The notes under the pieces: generated by a model
The model's database searches: none
Told to the model about the DNA's origin: nothing
What the model saw: only the letters and a program-made list of their open reading frames with translations
Part shown: piece by piece, positions 52,156 to 60,827 of the stretch
Layout of the letters: every line of letters starts with the position of its first letter
How positions within the stretch are numbered: position 1 is the first letter of the stretch
Translations under genes and position numbers: made by a program
Assembly: GCA_902570785.1 (NCBI GenBank)
Contig: CACFZK010000002.1
Location: 46,229-110,228, forward strand
Direction of reading: 5' to 3'
Source of the DNA: an uncultured Pelagibacteraceae bacterium
Lineage (GTDB): Bacteria; Pseudomonadota; Alphaproteobacteria; Pelagibacterales; Pelagibacteraceae
DNA length: 64,000 bases

Positions 52156-53133
52156 ATGTTAAATATAAGAAAACTTATTAGTTTATTATTTGCATCTGCT
52201 TTCTTTCTATCTTTTTCAACACAATCATTTGCTATTGATAAACTTCACTTCATAATTGGTGGTGGAGCCGGCGGTGGATGGGATGGAACTGCTAGAGGAA
52301 CAGGAGAAGCATTAACAAAGTCTGGCATGCTTAAAAGTGCATCTTTCGAGAATATGTCAGGTGGTGGTGGAGGAAAAGCTCTATCATTTTTAATTAACAC
52401 TAAACCTGCTGGAACTGTATTAGTTCAATCAACTCCACTTGTTTTAAGATCAATTACTAGACACGAAGGCTATGTTAAAGGTAGCGGCGTTCTTTCTTAT
52501 AAAGATGTTGTGCCAATAGCTGGAGTAATCGGTGACTATGGAGCAATCGCAGTTGCAAAAAATTCACCTTTTAAAAATTTCAAAGATGTTGTTGCAGCTT
52601 ACAAAGCTAATCCAAAATCTGTGAAAATGGCTGGTGGATCTGTAAGAGGAAGTATGGACCATTTAATTGGAGCACTTGCATTTCAAGAAGCAGGAGCTGA
52701 TCCAAATAAAGTAGTTTACATACCTTATGACGCTGGCGGAAAAGCTTTAGCAGGATTGTTATCTGGAGAAACTCAAATTCTTTCAACTGGTTTGGGAGAA
52801 GTTATGGGAGCAAGAGACCAAGTTAGAATTATTGGTATCACAGCACCTAAAAGAGTATCAGACGCACCAGATGTTCCAACATTGAAAGAACAAGGTTTTG
52901 ATGTTCAGTTTGTAAACTGGAGAGGATTTTTCGGACCTCCTGGCATGAGCAGTGCAGATAAAAAAGAAATTGCTAAAATGTTAGGCGATGTTCAAAAGAC
53001 TCCTGAATGGGAAGCTGTTAGAAAGAGAAACGCTTGGGTTAATATTTATAATCCAGACAAAAAGTTTGTTAAATTTTTACAAACACAAACTAAAGAAATG
53101 ACAGCTCTTATGAAAAAATTAGGAGTAATCTAA
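52156..53133 (+). CDS. Tripartite tricarboxylate transporter, binding protein (TctC)
   Basis: 325 residues with a signal peptide (FSTQSFAID, cleavage near residue 27). The mature start IIGGGAGGGWDGTARGTG is the TctC binding-loop pattern, followed by FENMSGGGGGKALSFL and VYIPYDAGGKALAGLLSGE. TctC proteins capture citrate, tricarballylate or other carboxylates in the periplasm. An AGGAGA ribosome site precedes the ATG. The gene leads the TctCBA unit and follows tricarboxylate-acting genes. Confidence 0.92.
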   Translation: MLNIRKLISLLFASAFFLSFSTQSFAIDKLHFIIGGGAGGGWDGTARGTGEALTKSGMLKSASFENMSGGGGGKALSFLINTKPAGTVLVQSTPLVLRSITRHEGYVKGSGVLSYKDVVPIAGVIGDYGAIAVAKNSPFKNFKDVVAAYKANPKSVKMAGGSVRGSMDHLIGALAFQEAGADPNKVVYIPYDAGGKALAGLLSGETQILSTGLGEVMGARDQVRIIGITAPKRVSDAPDVPTLKEQGFDVQFVNWRGFFGPPGMSSADKKEIAKMLGDVQKTPEWEAVRKRNAWVNIYNPDKKFVKFLQTQTKEMTALMKKLGVI

Positions 53134-53158
53134 TCCATTAGGATTTAAAGGAGGAGCG

Positions 53159-53629
53159 GTGAAAATAAGTTCAGTCAAAATTATTTCACTGCTCTTCTTT
53201 GTTTTATCGGCCTTTTACCTTTATACAGCTAATCAAATACAAGTCTTTGCATTCGACGTAAACTCACCTTTTAACGCTAAAACCTTTCCAATTTATCTTG
53301 GCTATTCAGGCATGTTTTTTGCTGGATTACAAATTCTTCTTCCTGAAAAATCAGTGGAAAAGGTAAATCACAACGTTTTGGATTATAAAAAAGTAATTTA
53401 TTTAGTTATTATTATGATTTTTTATGGGCTTACTATATTAAAAGTTGGGTTCTTTTTATCTACATCAATTTTCTTGTTACTATCTTATTATTTTCTAGGG
53501 GAGAGAAGATGGAAACTAATGCTTATTTTTTCTTTCCCATTTGTAGCTGTATTTATGTTTTTACTTCATGGAGCCTTAAACATTTATCTTAGAGACCCTT
53601 TGCTAAAATATTTAGGGATAATTGGATGA
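53159..53629 (+). CDS. Tripartite tricarboxylate transporter, small membrane subunit (TctB)
   Basis: 156 residues with four hydrophobic segments. The GTG start at 53159 has a strong GGAGGAG site directly upstream. Features such as DVNSPFNAKTFPIYLG and FLGERRWKLMLIFSFPF fit TctB, the poorly conserved small membrane subunit. It overlaps TctA by four bases. Confidence 0.85.
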   Translation: MKISSVKIISLLFFVLSAFYLYTANQIQVFAFDVNSPFNAKTFPIYLGYSGMFFAGLQILLPEKSVEKVNHNVLDYKKVIYLVIIMIFYGLTILKVGFFLSTSIFLLLSYYFLGERRWKLMLIFSFPFVAVFMFLLHGALNIYLRDPLLKYLGIIG

Positions 53630-55122
53630 TTGAAGGCATTTTAATAGGTTTAAATACAGCTTTATCATTAAAAAATATTTTAATGGTGGTTATGGGGTGC
53701 TTTTTTGGAACAATAATAGGAATGCTCCCAGGTCTTGGACCAATGACTGCAATTGCTTTAATGATACCAATCACCTATGGATTTGATCCTGCCACAGGAT
53801 TGATATTAATGGCAGGGGTTTATTATGGAGCAGTTTTTGGAGGATCTACGTCATCAATATTAATAAATGCTCCAGGAATTCCTGGAACAGTGGCAACATC
53901 TTTTGATGGATATCCAATGGCGCAACAGGGAAAAGCTGGAAAAGCACTTGCGATTGCCGCTTACAGTTCATTTGCCGGAGGAACAATTGCTGCAATTTTT
54001 TTATTATTTGCAGCACCTAGTCTATCGAAAATAAGTTTATCTTTTAGATCACCAGATTATTTTGCACTAATGATACTTGGTTTAACAGCTGTTGCAGCTT
54101 TTTCTTCTAAAGGACAATTTCTTAAAGCAATGATGATGGCGGTGTTAGGTTTGATGTTGGCATGTGTAGGTCAAGATACACTATCTGATATACCCAGATT
54201 TACTTTTAATAATATGAATTTATCTGATGGAATAAGTTTTGTTTTAGTAGTTATGGCTACATTTGCAATGAGTGAAGCTTTAACAATTATTTTAAGAGGA
54301 ACAGACCCAAGTAGTGCCGCTAAAGCCATATCACTTAAAGAACTCGGATCTATAAAACTTGATAAAGATGAGACTAAAAAAACATTAAAAACCATTCCAA
54401 GGTCTTCGGTAATTGGTTTTATAGTTGGAGTGCTTCCCGGTGCAGGCTCAACTATCGCGTCTTTTTTAGCTTATGGTATGGAAAGAAATTTTGTCAATAA
54501 GGAAGAAAAAGAAAAATTTGGAAAGGGTAGTGTTCATGGTTTAGCAGCACCAGAAACAGCAAATAATGCTGCGTGTTCAGGTTCTTTTGTTCCATTACTA
54601 ACTCTCGGCATACCCGGGAGTGGAACAACGGCAGTTATGCTTGGTGCTTTATTAGGCTTTGGTATCCAACCTGGACCAAGACTTTATATGACAAACCCTG
54701 AAATATTTTGGTCAGTTATAATGTCAATGTACGTAGGAATGGTTATTCTTCTTATACTTAACTTGCCTTTAATACCTTATATTGCAAGAATTCTTGCAGT
54801 CCCAAGAACATTTTTAATACCAATGATTTTATTTTTCTCTGTAACTGGAATTTATTTAATGTCATTCAATACTTTTGATATTTTTTTAATGATAGGTATT
54901 GCTGTAGTTGCAACAGGGTTGAGACTTTATAAATTTCCAATGCCACCATTGATATTAGCATTTGTTTTAGGAGGATTGATGGAGGAAAATTTGAGAAGAT
55001 CACTTTTAATTAGTGATGGATCTTTTAATTTTTTATACGATAGGCCGTTAACAGCAATAATTTTGGCGTTTACAATTTTAATTTTTTCTTGGCAAAGTTA
55101 TATAAGCTTGAAGTCTAAATAA
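53626..55122 (+). CDS. Tripartite tricarboxylate transporter, large membrane subunit (TctA)
   Basis: 498 residues with about twelve hydrophobic segments. TctA hallmarks are IGMLPGLGPMTAIALMIP near residue 30, GGSTSSILINAPGIPG near 70, GVLPGAGSTIASFLAYG near 270 and LGIPGSGTTAVMLGAL near 325. It is the sodium-coupled or proton-coupled carboxylate channel of the TTT system. It ends eight bases inside the convergent TerC gene. Confidence 0.95.
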   Translation: MIEGILIGLNTALSLKNILMVVMGCFFGTIIGMLPGLGPMTAIALMIPITYGFDPATGLILMAGVYYGAVFGGSTSSILINAPGIPGTVATSFDGYPMAQQGKAGKALAIAAYSSFAGGTIAAIFLLFAAPSLSKISLSFRSPDYFALMILGLTAVAAFSSKGQFLKAMMMAVLGLMLACVGQDTLSDIPRFTFNNMNLSDGISFVLVVMATFAMSEALTIILRGTDPSSAAKAISLKELGSIKLDKDETKKTLKTIPRSSVIGFIVGVLPGAGSTIASFLAYGMERNFVNKEEKEKFGKGSVHGLAAPETANNAACSGSFVPLLTLGIPGSGTTAVMLGALLGFGIQPGPRLYMTNPEIFWSVIMSMYVGMVILLILNLPLIPYIARILAVPRTFLIPMILFFSVTGIYLMSFNTFDIFLMIGIAVVATGLRLYKFPMPPLILAFVLGGLMEENLRRSLLISDGSFNFLYDRPLTAIILAFTILIFSWQSYISLKSK

Positions 55123-55753
55123 CCTTCAAAATAAATTCTGGGACTGTTCCTGGGTAAATTTCATTTGTACCACCTAGAATTAACTGAACGGCCACAAAAA
55201 GAATTACCACTAATCCAAGAACACCAACCCATTTATGATTTTTAATATAATTTGCAAAAAAAGTTGCTACAGTTCCAACTAAAAGAACTGATAATAATAA
55301 TCCAAAGATTAATAATCCTGTTTCATTTTTAGCAGCAGCTGCAACTCCTAAAACATTATCAAAACTCAATGTAACATCAGCAACTACTATCGCATAAACT
55401 GCTGAAGCAAATGATGGTGGTTTTTTTGGCTTAGGTGTTTGTTGTTTAGAAGTTTTTAAAGCATCAAAAATTTCTAAATCTTTAATTAACTTTACAATAA
55501 TCCAAATTAATAATGCACCACCCACAACTTTCAGTATCGGATACTGTAAAAGTTGAACCGTTATTGCAGCAAAAATTACTCTAAAAAGAAAAGCTCCAAA
55601 AACACCAAGAAGTATTATTCTCTTTCTATCCTTGGAAGCAAAAGAAGATGCAATTAAACCAATTATAATTGCATTATCTGCAGCCATAACAATGTCTATA
55701 AAAACTATCTGAAAAAAAATTATTACTTTTGGTAGGAGTATTATGTCAGCCAT
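55115..55753 (-). CDS. TerC family membrane protein (YjbE type)
   Basis: 212 residues with seven hydrophobic segments. Two acidic intramembrane motifs are visible: DIVMAADNAIIIGL near the start and ADVTLSFDNVLGVAAAA in the middle, the pair that defines TerC proteins, some of which export manganese. No tellurite genes are nearby. It converges on TctA by eight bases and diverges from dctP. Confidence 0.88.
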   Translation of the reverse strand: MADIILLPKVIIFFQIVFIDIVMAADNAIIIGLIASSFASKDRKRIILLGVFGAFLFRVIFAAITVQLLQYPILKVVGGALLIWIIVKLIKDLEIFDALKTSKQQTPKPKKPPSFASAVYAIVVADVTLSFDNVLGVAAAAKNETGLLIFGLLLSVLLVGTVATFFANYIKNHKWVGVLGLVVILFVAVQLILGGTNEIYPGTVPEFILKVI

Positions 55754-55891
55754 TTAAAATAGTACTTATATTAGTTTATCAGCAAACTTTAAAGAAATAT
55801 TTAATCAAAATGGGTCTGTTATGCAAAAAAAGGTCTTGCAATTTACAAAGCATGAATGTGAAATACCTCTTTATTAATTATAGGGGGACAT

Positions 55892-56863
55892 ATGAAAATA
55901 ATTAAAAAAATAAGTGTAATACTTACCTCTTTACTTATCAGTATGGGTGCTGCTCAAGCAGAGACATGGAATATGGCTCTAGCATATGGAGCAGGCAATT
56001 TCCATTCAGCAAACGCAACAGAATTTGCAAATGCTGTTACTGAAAAGACAGGTGGTAAACTTACAATTAAGACTCACCCAGGTGGTTCTTTATTTAAAGG
56101 TGGAGCTATTTTAAGAGCTGTACAAACGGGACAAACACAAATCGGTGAAAGATTTATGTCTGCTCATGGAAGTTTTGATCCATTATTAGAAGTAGATTCT
56201 ATTCCTTTTGTAGCTCAAACTTACGAAGATGCTCAAAAACTTTATAAAGCTTCGAAGCCTGAATTGGTTAAAGGACTTGATGAAAAAGGACTAGTTTTCC
56301 TTTACGCAGTTCCGTGGCCAGCTCAAGGTCTGTACAGTAAAAAAGCAATTAACTCTGTAAGCGATCTTAAAGGTCTTAAGTTTAGAGCATATAACTCTGC
56401 AACAATTAGAATTGCAGAATTAACTGGTATGAAACCAACTAAACTGGAAGCTGTTGCGATCAGCCAAGCATTCTCTACTGGCATGGTTGAAAGTATGATC
56501 ACGTCACCAACAACTGGTAAAAATAGTAAAATTTGGGAAAACGGTGTTAAATATTTTTATGATATTGCAGCATGGTTTCCAAAAAACATGGTTGTTGTAA
56601 ACAAAAAAGCTTGGAACAAGCTAGACGATGCAACTAAAAAAATAGTTATGAACCAAGCAGCAGTTGCTGAAAGAAAAGGCTGGAACTTATCTAAGCAGGG
56701 TAATGTTGCAGATAAAAAAGCTTTAGCAGATGCTGGAATGGTAGTTGGAAAAGTTAATGCAGCTTTACAAAGTCATTTTGAAAAAACTGGTGCTACAATG
56801 GCCAAAGAATGGGCAGGTAGAGCTGGTTCAAGAGGACAAGCTGTTTTATCGGCTTATAAATAA
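55892..56863 (+). CDS. TRAP transporter, periplasmic binding protein (DctP family)
   Basis: 323 residues with a signal peptide ending AAQAET (about residue 22). The DctP fold shows RAVQTGQTQIGERFM, SDLKGLKFRAYNSATIRIAELTGMKPTKLEA, whose Arg (FRAYNS) normally pairs with the substrate carboxylate, and the late MVESMITSPTTGK. The substrate is an organic acid of unknown type. GGGGG lies seven bases upstream of the ATG. A hairpin follows before dctQ. Confidence 0.92.
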   Translation: MKIIKKISVILTSLLISMGAAQAETWNMALAYGAGNFHSANATEFANAVTEKTGGKLTIKTHPGGSLFKGGAILRAVQTGQTQIGERFMSAHGSFDPLLEVDSIPFVAQTYEDAQKLYKASKPELVKGLDEKGLVFLYAVPWPAQGLYSKKAINSVSDLKGLKFRAYNSATIRIAELTGMKPTKLEAVAISQAFSTGMVESMITSPTTGKNSKIWENGVKYFYDIAAWFPKNMVVVNKKAWNKLDDATKKIVMNQAAVAERKGWNLSKQGNVADKKALADAGMVVGKVNAALQSHFEKTGATMAKEWAGRAGSRGQAVLSAYK

Positions 56864-56878
56864 ATTTAATTTAGGCAA

Positions 56879-56906
56879 AAAGGCCGTATAATAAGGTACG
56901 GCCTTT
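56879..56906 (+). terminator. Hairpin between dctP and dctQ that displays the dctQ ribosome site
   Basis: AAAGGCCGTA (56879-56888) pairs with TACGGCCTTT (56897-56906) around an 8-base loop that contains AAGG (56893-56896), ten bases from the dctQ ATG at 56907. There is no clean T-run after it, so it may act as an mRNA 3' stabiliser or attenuator for dctP rather than a full terminator. Confidence 0.65.
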
Positions 56907-57398
56907 ATGCTTCAAAAATTAGATAAATTTTTAAATTCTTTTTATAAATTCTCAGGATACTTAGCAGCTATTTTTTTAATCTTAATTTTAGGTACTATTG
57001 TTTTAGGAATAACCTCAAGAATTTTTGGTTTTTATATTCGTGGTTTAACTGAATACTCTGGTTATAGTTTAGCATCAGCATCATTTTTAGCTCTTGCATA
57101 TACATTCAATGAAAATGCTCACATCCGAATTACTTTATTTTTAGAAAAAGCTAAAGGTAAATTATTAAAATTTTTGACTTTCTGGTGTTTGGGAGTATCC
57201 ACATTTTTTTCAGGCTTTTTAGCTTTTTATTTTATTAAGATGTGGATCGTTTCAATAGAGCTTGCTGAGAGGAGTCAGGGTGCAGACGAAATTTTACTTT
57301 GGATACCACAAACCGGTGTAGCTCTAGGCTCCATTATTTTCTTTATTTGTATAACACATAACTTTGTAAAAATATTTATTGAAAAATCTAATGACTGA
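56907..57398 (+). CDS. TRAP transporter small permease (DctQ family)
   Basis: 163 residues with four hydrophobic segments. RIFGFYIRGLTEYSGYSLASASFLALAYTFNENAHIRI (motif TEYSGY, and HIRI after NEN) is typical DctQ. It bridges the binding protein and the large permease. It overlaps dctM by eight bases when the ATG at 57391 is used. Confidence 0.92.
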   Translation: MLQKLDKFLNSFYKFSGYLAAIFLILILGTIVLGITSRIFGFYIRGLTEYSGYSLASASFLALAYTFNENAHIRITLFLEKAKGKLLKFLTFWCLGVSTFFSGFLAFYFIKMWIVSIELAERSQGADEILLWIPQTGVALGSIIFFICITHNFVKIFIEKSND

Positions 57399-58701
57399 AC
57401 TTTATTTAACAATCTTTTTTATCAGCGTTCTTTTATTTTTTCTTGGATCTGGAATTTGGGTTGGCATAAGTATGATTGGTGTTTCTACAATTGGAATGAT
57501 CATGTTTACTTCAAGACCAGTTGGAGACGCGATGGCCACGACTATGTGGAGTATGGCATCCTCTTGGTCTTTAACAGCTCTACCTCTTTTTGTTTGGATG
57601 GGAGAAATTTTATTTAGAACCAAACTTTCAGAAAATTTATTTAGAGGATTATCTCCCTGGTTATCTAAATTACCTGGTGGTTTAATACATGTTAACATTT
57701 TAGGTTGTGCAATATTTGCTGCAATATCTGGATCATCAGCTGCCACCGTAGCCACAGTTGGTAAAATGTCTATACCAGAACTTAGAAAAAGAAATTATCC
57801 AGAAAAGTTTTTATTAGGAACTCTAGCTGGATCGGGGACACTGGGTCTTTTAATTCCCCCATCAATTATTTTGATTATTTATGGTGTTACTGTTGAAGAA
57901 TCTATCGCAAAACTTTTTATTGCAGGCATTATACCAGGAATTGGTTTAGCTCTTTTGTTTATGGTGTATGTAGTCGGGTGGTCTCTAAAAAATAAAAAAA
58001 TAATGCCAATAATAAGCGAAGATTTTTCATTTATTGATAAAATAAAACAATCACGTCAGTTATTACCTGTAATACTTTTAATTTTTGCAGTTATTGGATC
58101 TATTTATGCAGGTGTTGCAACAGCAACCGAAGCAGCCTCACTTGGTGTTTTAGGGGCTTTAGTATTATCTTTTTTTCAGAAAAGTTTAACAAAAGAATCT
58201 TTTAGCAAATCATTGTTAGGAGCAACCAAAACATCTTGTATGATTGCTTTTATATTGGCTGGATCATCTTTTTTAACGTTAGCAATGGCATTTACAGGGT
58301 TACCAAAAAACTTAGCAGTCTTTATAGATACACTCCAGTTATCTCCATACATGTTACTTTTAGTTTTAACAATTTTTTACATTATTCTTGGAATGTTTTT
58401 GGATGGAATATCTGCTGTTGTCTTAACAATGGCTATAATCGAACCAATGATACGACAAGCAGGTTTTGACATGATTTGGTTTGGGATTTATTTAGTTATA
58501 GTTGTTGAGATGGCTCAAATTACACCACCCGTTGGTTTTAATTTATTTGTACTTCAAGGAATGGCAAAAAGGGACATGGGTTTTATAGCCAGAAGTGCTT
58601 TCCCATTATTTCTTTTAATGATATTAGCTGTAATTATAATAATTTCTTTTCCTCAACTGGCTCTATGGCTTCCCGAACAAATGATCCAACCGCTTAAATA
58701 A
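57391..58701 (+). CDS. TRAP transporter large permease (DctM family)
   Basis: 436 residues from the ATG at 57391; a TTG 12 bases earlier is also in frame but has no better ribosome site. About twelve hydrophobic segments. It has DctM hallmarks: FAAISGSSAATVATVGKM near residue 115, GTLAGSGTLGLLIPPSIILIIYG near 145, and VGFNLFVLQGMAKRDM near the end. It forms the transport channel. It overlaps the convergent unknown gene by eight bases. Confidence 0.95.
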   Translation: MTELYLTIFFISVLLFFLGSGIWVGISMIGVSTIGMIMFTSRPVGDAMATTMWSMASSWSLTALPLFVWMGEILFRTKLSENLFRGLSPWLSKLPGGLIHVNILGCAIFAAISGSSAATVATVGKMSIPELRKRNYPEKFLLGTLAGSGTLGLLIPPSIILIIYGVTVEESIAKLFIAGIIPGIGLALLFMVYVVGWSLKNKKIMPIISEDFSFIDKIKQSRQLLPVILLIFAVIGSIYAGVATATEAASLGVLGALVLSFFQKSLTKESFSKSLLGATKTSCMIAFILAGSSFLTLAMAFTGLPKNLAVFIDTLQLSPYMLLLVLTIFYIILGMFLDGISAVVLTMAIIEPMIRQAGFDMIWFGIYLVIVVEMAQITPPVGFNLFVLQGMAKRDMGFIARSAFPLFLLMILAVIIIISFPQLALWLPEQMIQPLK

Positions 58702-59137
58702 ACGGATCGTAAGCCCATTGAAGTATGGCTTGCCTTTGTCTTCTTCTACAAGATAAATCATTCTTATCACAATTTTTTACAATTGCTTTTACATGTCTTG
58801 TAAAATTAAGCCATCTTTGAATTTGAATTTCATCCATTCCTTTTAATCTTCTTCCATTTGTATACCTGCAATACCATTGAAACCAACCAAGCGGATCTTC
58901 CTTAAAAATCCATCCCTTTTTAATCCATTCTTCTCGAGGTAGTCCTGATTTAATTTTGAATCTATTTAGTTCAACATCAAAATTTTTACTTAGTTTAGCT
59001 TTTTTAAACCAAGATTTGGGAAATTCTTCCATTTCTTTATCTTTAAAGTACGATCCACCAAAGACGCCATGCTCTAACATTTCTTTTGGGGTTAATTGAG
59101 GTTTGAATAATTTATAAATATCTTTTTCTTTTGGCAA
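58694..59137 (-). CDS. Conserved hypothetical protein, Trp-rich, no recognised domain
   Basis: 147 residues, no signal peptide, soluble. Repeated Trp/Phe motifs: FGGSYFKDKEMEEFPKSWF, EEWIKKGWIFKEDP, GWFQWYCRYTNGRRLKG, and a basic RHVKAIVKNCDKND stretch with CRRRQRQAILQWAYDPF at the end. The regular aromatic pattern suggests a folded nucleic-acid- or ligand-binding domain. It lies three bases upstream of DoxX on the minus strand, and they may be co-transcribed. I do not recognise the family. Confidence 0.6.
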   Translation of the reverse strand: MPKEKDIYKLFKPQLTPKEMLEHGVFGGSYFKDKEMEEFPKSWFKKAKLSKNFDVELNRFKIKSGLPREEWIKKGWIFKEDPLGWFQWYCRYTNGRRLKGMDEIQIQRWLNFTRHVKAIVKNCDKNDLSCRRRQRQAILQWAYDPFI

Positions 59138-59139
59138 AA

Positions 59140-59526
59140 TTAATTACCTTTTTTTGATTCTAAATAATAATCAATACTACACATTTGTGGTTTGTTTGAA
59201 ATGATTATTAATAAACCCCCCATAATTGCAAGATTTTTTAAGAAAGATATCATCTGCATATTATTACTAAAATCTGTGTGAAAAATTACTGTTACCGACA
59301 AAACAAATAAAAATAGAAGAGAAGCAAAGAATCTAGTTTTAAAACCCGCAATCAATATTAAAGGAACCACAAACTCAAATATTAAAGAAGGGTAAAAAAG
59401 TATTTCTGGAACTCCATAATCAGACATATAGATCATTCCCTCATCAGGAGAAAAAAACTTTCTAATTGCTTCAACGATAAATAATGAGGAAATAAAAATT
59501 CTACCTAGAACTTCAACAATATGCAT
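59140..59526 (-). CDS. DoxX family membrane protein
   Basis: 128 residues with four hydrophobic segments. LGRIFISSLFIVEAIRKFF at the start, YPSLIFEFVVPLILIAGFKTRFFASLLFLFV in the middle, and FSNNMQMISFLKNLAIMGGLL near the end are DoxX-like. Members are often tied to redox or small-molecule oxidation at the membrane; the partner here is unknown. It abuts the TPR gene by one base and precedes the unknown conserved gene. Confidence 0.85.
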   Translation of the reverse strand: MHIVEVLGRIFISSLFIVEAIRKFFSPDEGMIYMSDYGVPEILFYPSLIFEFVVPLILIAGFKTRFFASLLFLFVLSVTVIFHTDFSNNMQMISFLKNLAIMGGLLIIISNKPQMCSIDYYLESKKGN

Positions 59527-60024
59527 TTATTTTTTTTCAATTATTTCTTTTAACTCTGAATACTCTTCACAACTACAATTTTTAAGAACTGCTAACCGTT
59601 CTTTAGCTAGATCCATTCTATTAGTGTTAACGTATAATTCACCTAAATATTCATTAATCCCATTATGATCAGGTTTAATTTTTAAACCTGCTAAATAATA
59701 TTTTTCTGCCTCTTTTAATTTACCTGTTTTTCTTAAAGTAAAACCAAGATAATTAAGAATATCTGGATTGTTTCTATCGGTTTTGTATGCTTGTTCTAAT
59801 TTTCCTAAGGCCTTAGAATATAATTTAGTAGCTCGATCAACTTTATTTTTTTCTTCTAAACTTTTAGCTTTTAAAATAAGTTTTTTTGCATCTTTATATT
59901 GATCTAAATAGTTATCACTACTGCTATCACTGCTTGCGCCATGTGATGTACCAACGTATTGCACAAAAATAAATGCAGCGATTAAAATAATAAATATTCT
60001 CTTAAACATATTGTATTTAGGCAA
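59527..60024 (-). CDS. Exported tetratricopeptide-repeat protein
   Basis: 165 residues with a signal peptide (hydrophobic residues 8-20) and two to three TPR units around residues 60-140, for example ALGKLEQAYKTDRNNPDILNYLGFTLRKTG (read as LEQAYKTDRN and DILNYLGFTLRK), where Leu/Tyr/Gly/Ala positions fit the 34-residue repeat. TPRs mediate protein contacts, probably in the periplasm. It overlaps the PxpA start region by eight bases on the same strand and adjoins DoxX. Confidence 0.8.
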   Translation of the reverse strand: MPKYNMFKRIFIILIAAFIFVQYVGTSHGASSDSSSDNYLDQYKDAKKLILKAKSLEEKNKVDRATKLYSKALGKLEQAYKTDRNNPDILNYLGFTLRKTGKLKEAEKYYLAGLKIKPDHNGINEYLGELYVNTNRMDLAKERLAVLKNCSCEEYSELKEIIEKK

Positions 60025-60790
60025 ATTTTTTTAATTTATCCAAAGGTCTAAGCGTCACACCACTTTCTATTAAGCCACTTTTAATTGTATTTGCAGTATC
60101 AACTGCACTTTTACCATCTCCATGAACACAAATTGAATCAATTTCGCATGGGATTTGTTTACCTGAAAAACAATTTAATGATTGGGATTTAACCATTTTT
60201 ATAACATGTTTTTTTGCAATTTCAGGGTCTGTAATTAGAGCATTCTGTTTTGATCTTGAAACTAAATTTCCATCATCTTCATAATTCCTATCTGCAAATA
60301 TTTCAGCTGCTATTTTCATATTGAGTTTTTTTCCTGCTTTTTCCATTTCAGAACCAGTTGGAACAAGGAAGATCAAATCCTTATTTGCTTCAATAATTGA
60401 TTTTGCAATAATATTTGCTAATTCAAAATCTTCACAAGCCATATTATTTAAAGCTCCATGTGGTTTTACGTGGGTTACTTTCATAGAGTCTGTTTCGGCT
60501 ATTTCGTTTAAAATATTAATTTGATCAATTATCAATTTTTTTATCTCTAAAGGAGGCAGGTTTAATGGTTTTCTACCAAAATTTTCTGGGTCATTAAAAG
60601 ACGGATGTGCACCAATGCTTACTCCATTTTTTTTTGAAATTTCTACGGTTCTTTTCATTGTAGGTCTATCACCAGCATGATAACCGCAGGCAATATTTGC
60701 TGAATTAACAATGCCTAATAGCAAAGGGTCATTTTCTGTAGAACAAAACTTTGAAGTTTCGCCAAGATCACAATTAATATTAATTTCCAT
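60017..60790 (-). CDS. pxpA: 5-oxoprolinase subunit A (LamB/YcsF family)
   Basis: 257 residues. Characteristic motifs are NCDLGETSKF at the N-terminus, NIACGYHAGDRPTMKRTVEI near residue 33, the VGAHPSFNDPENFGR-type segment (here IGAHPSFNDPENFGRKP), and VKPHGALNN. It is one subunit of the ATP-dependent PxpABC enzyme that opens 5-oxoproline to glutamate. It is divergent from pxpB by 37 bases. The genes form a set even though they are not in one operon. Confidence 0.93.
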   Translation of the reverse strand: MEININCDLGETSKFCSTENDPLLLGIVNSANIACGYHAGDRPTMKRTVEISKKNGVSIGAHPSFNDPENFGRKPLNLPPLEIKKLIIDQINILNEIAETDSMKVTHVKPHGALNNMACEDFELANIIAKSIIEANKDLIFLVPTGSEMEKAGKKLNMKIAAEIFADRNYEDDGNLVSRSKQNALITDPEIAKKHVIKMVKSQSLNCFSGKQIPCEIDSICVHGDGKSAVDTANTIKSGLIESGVTLRPLDKLKKFA

Positions 60791-60827
60791 ATTTTAAACC
60801 TTTATATAATATCTATTATATCAATTT

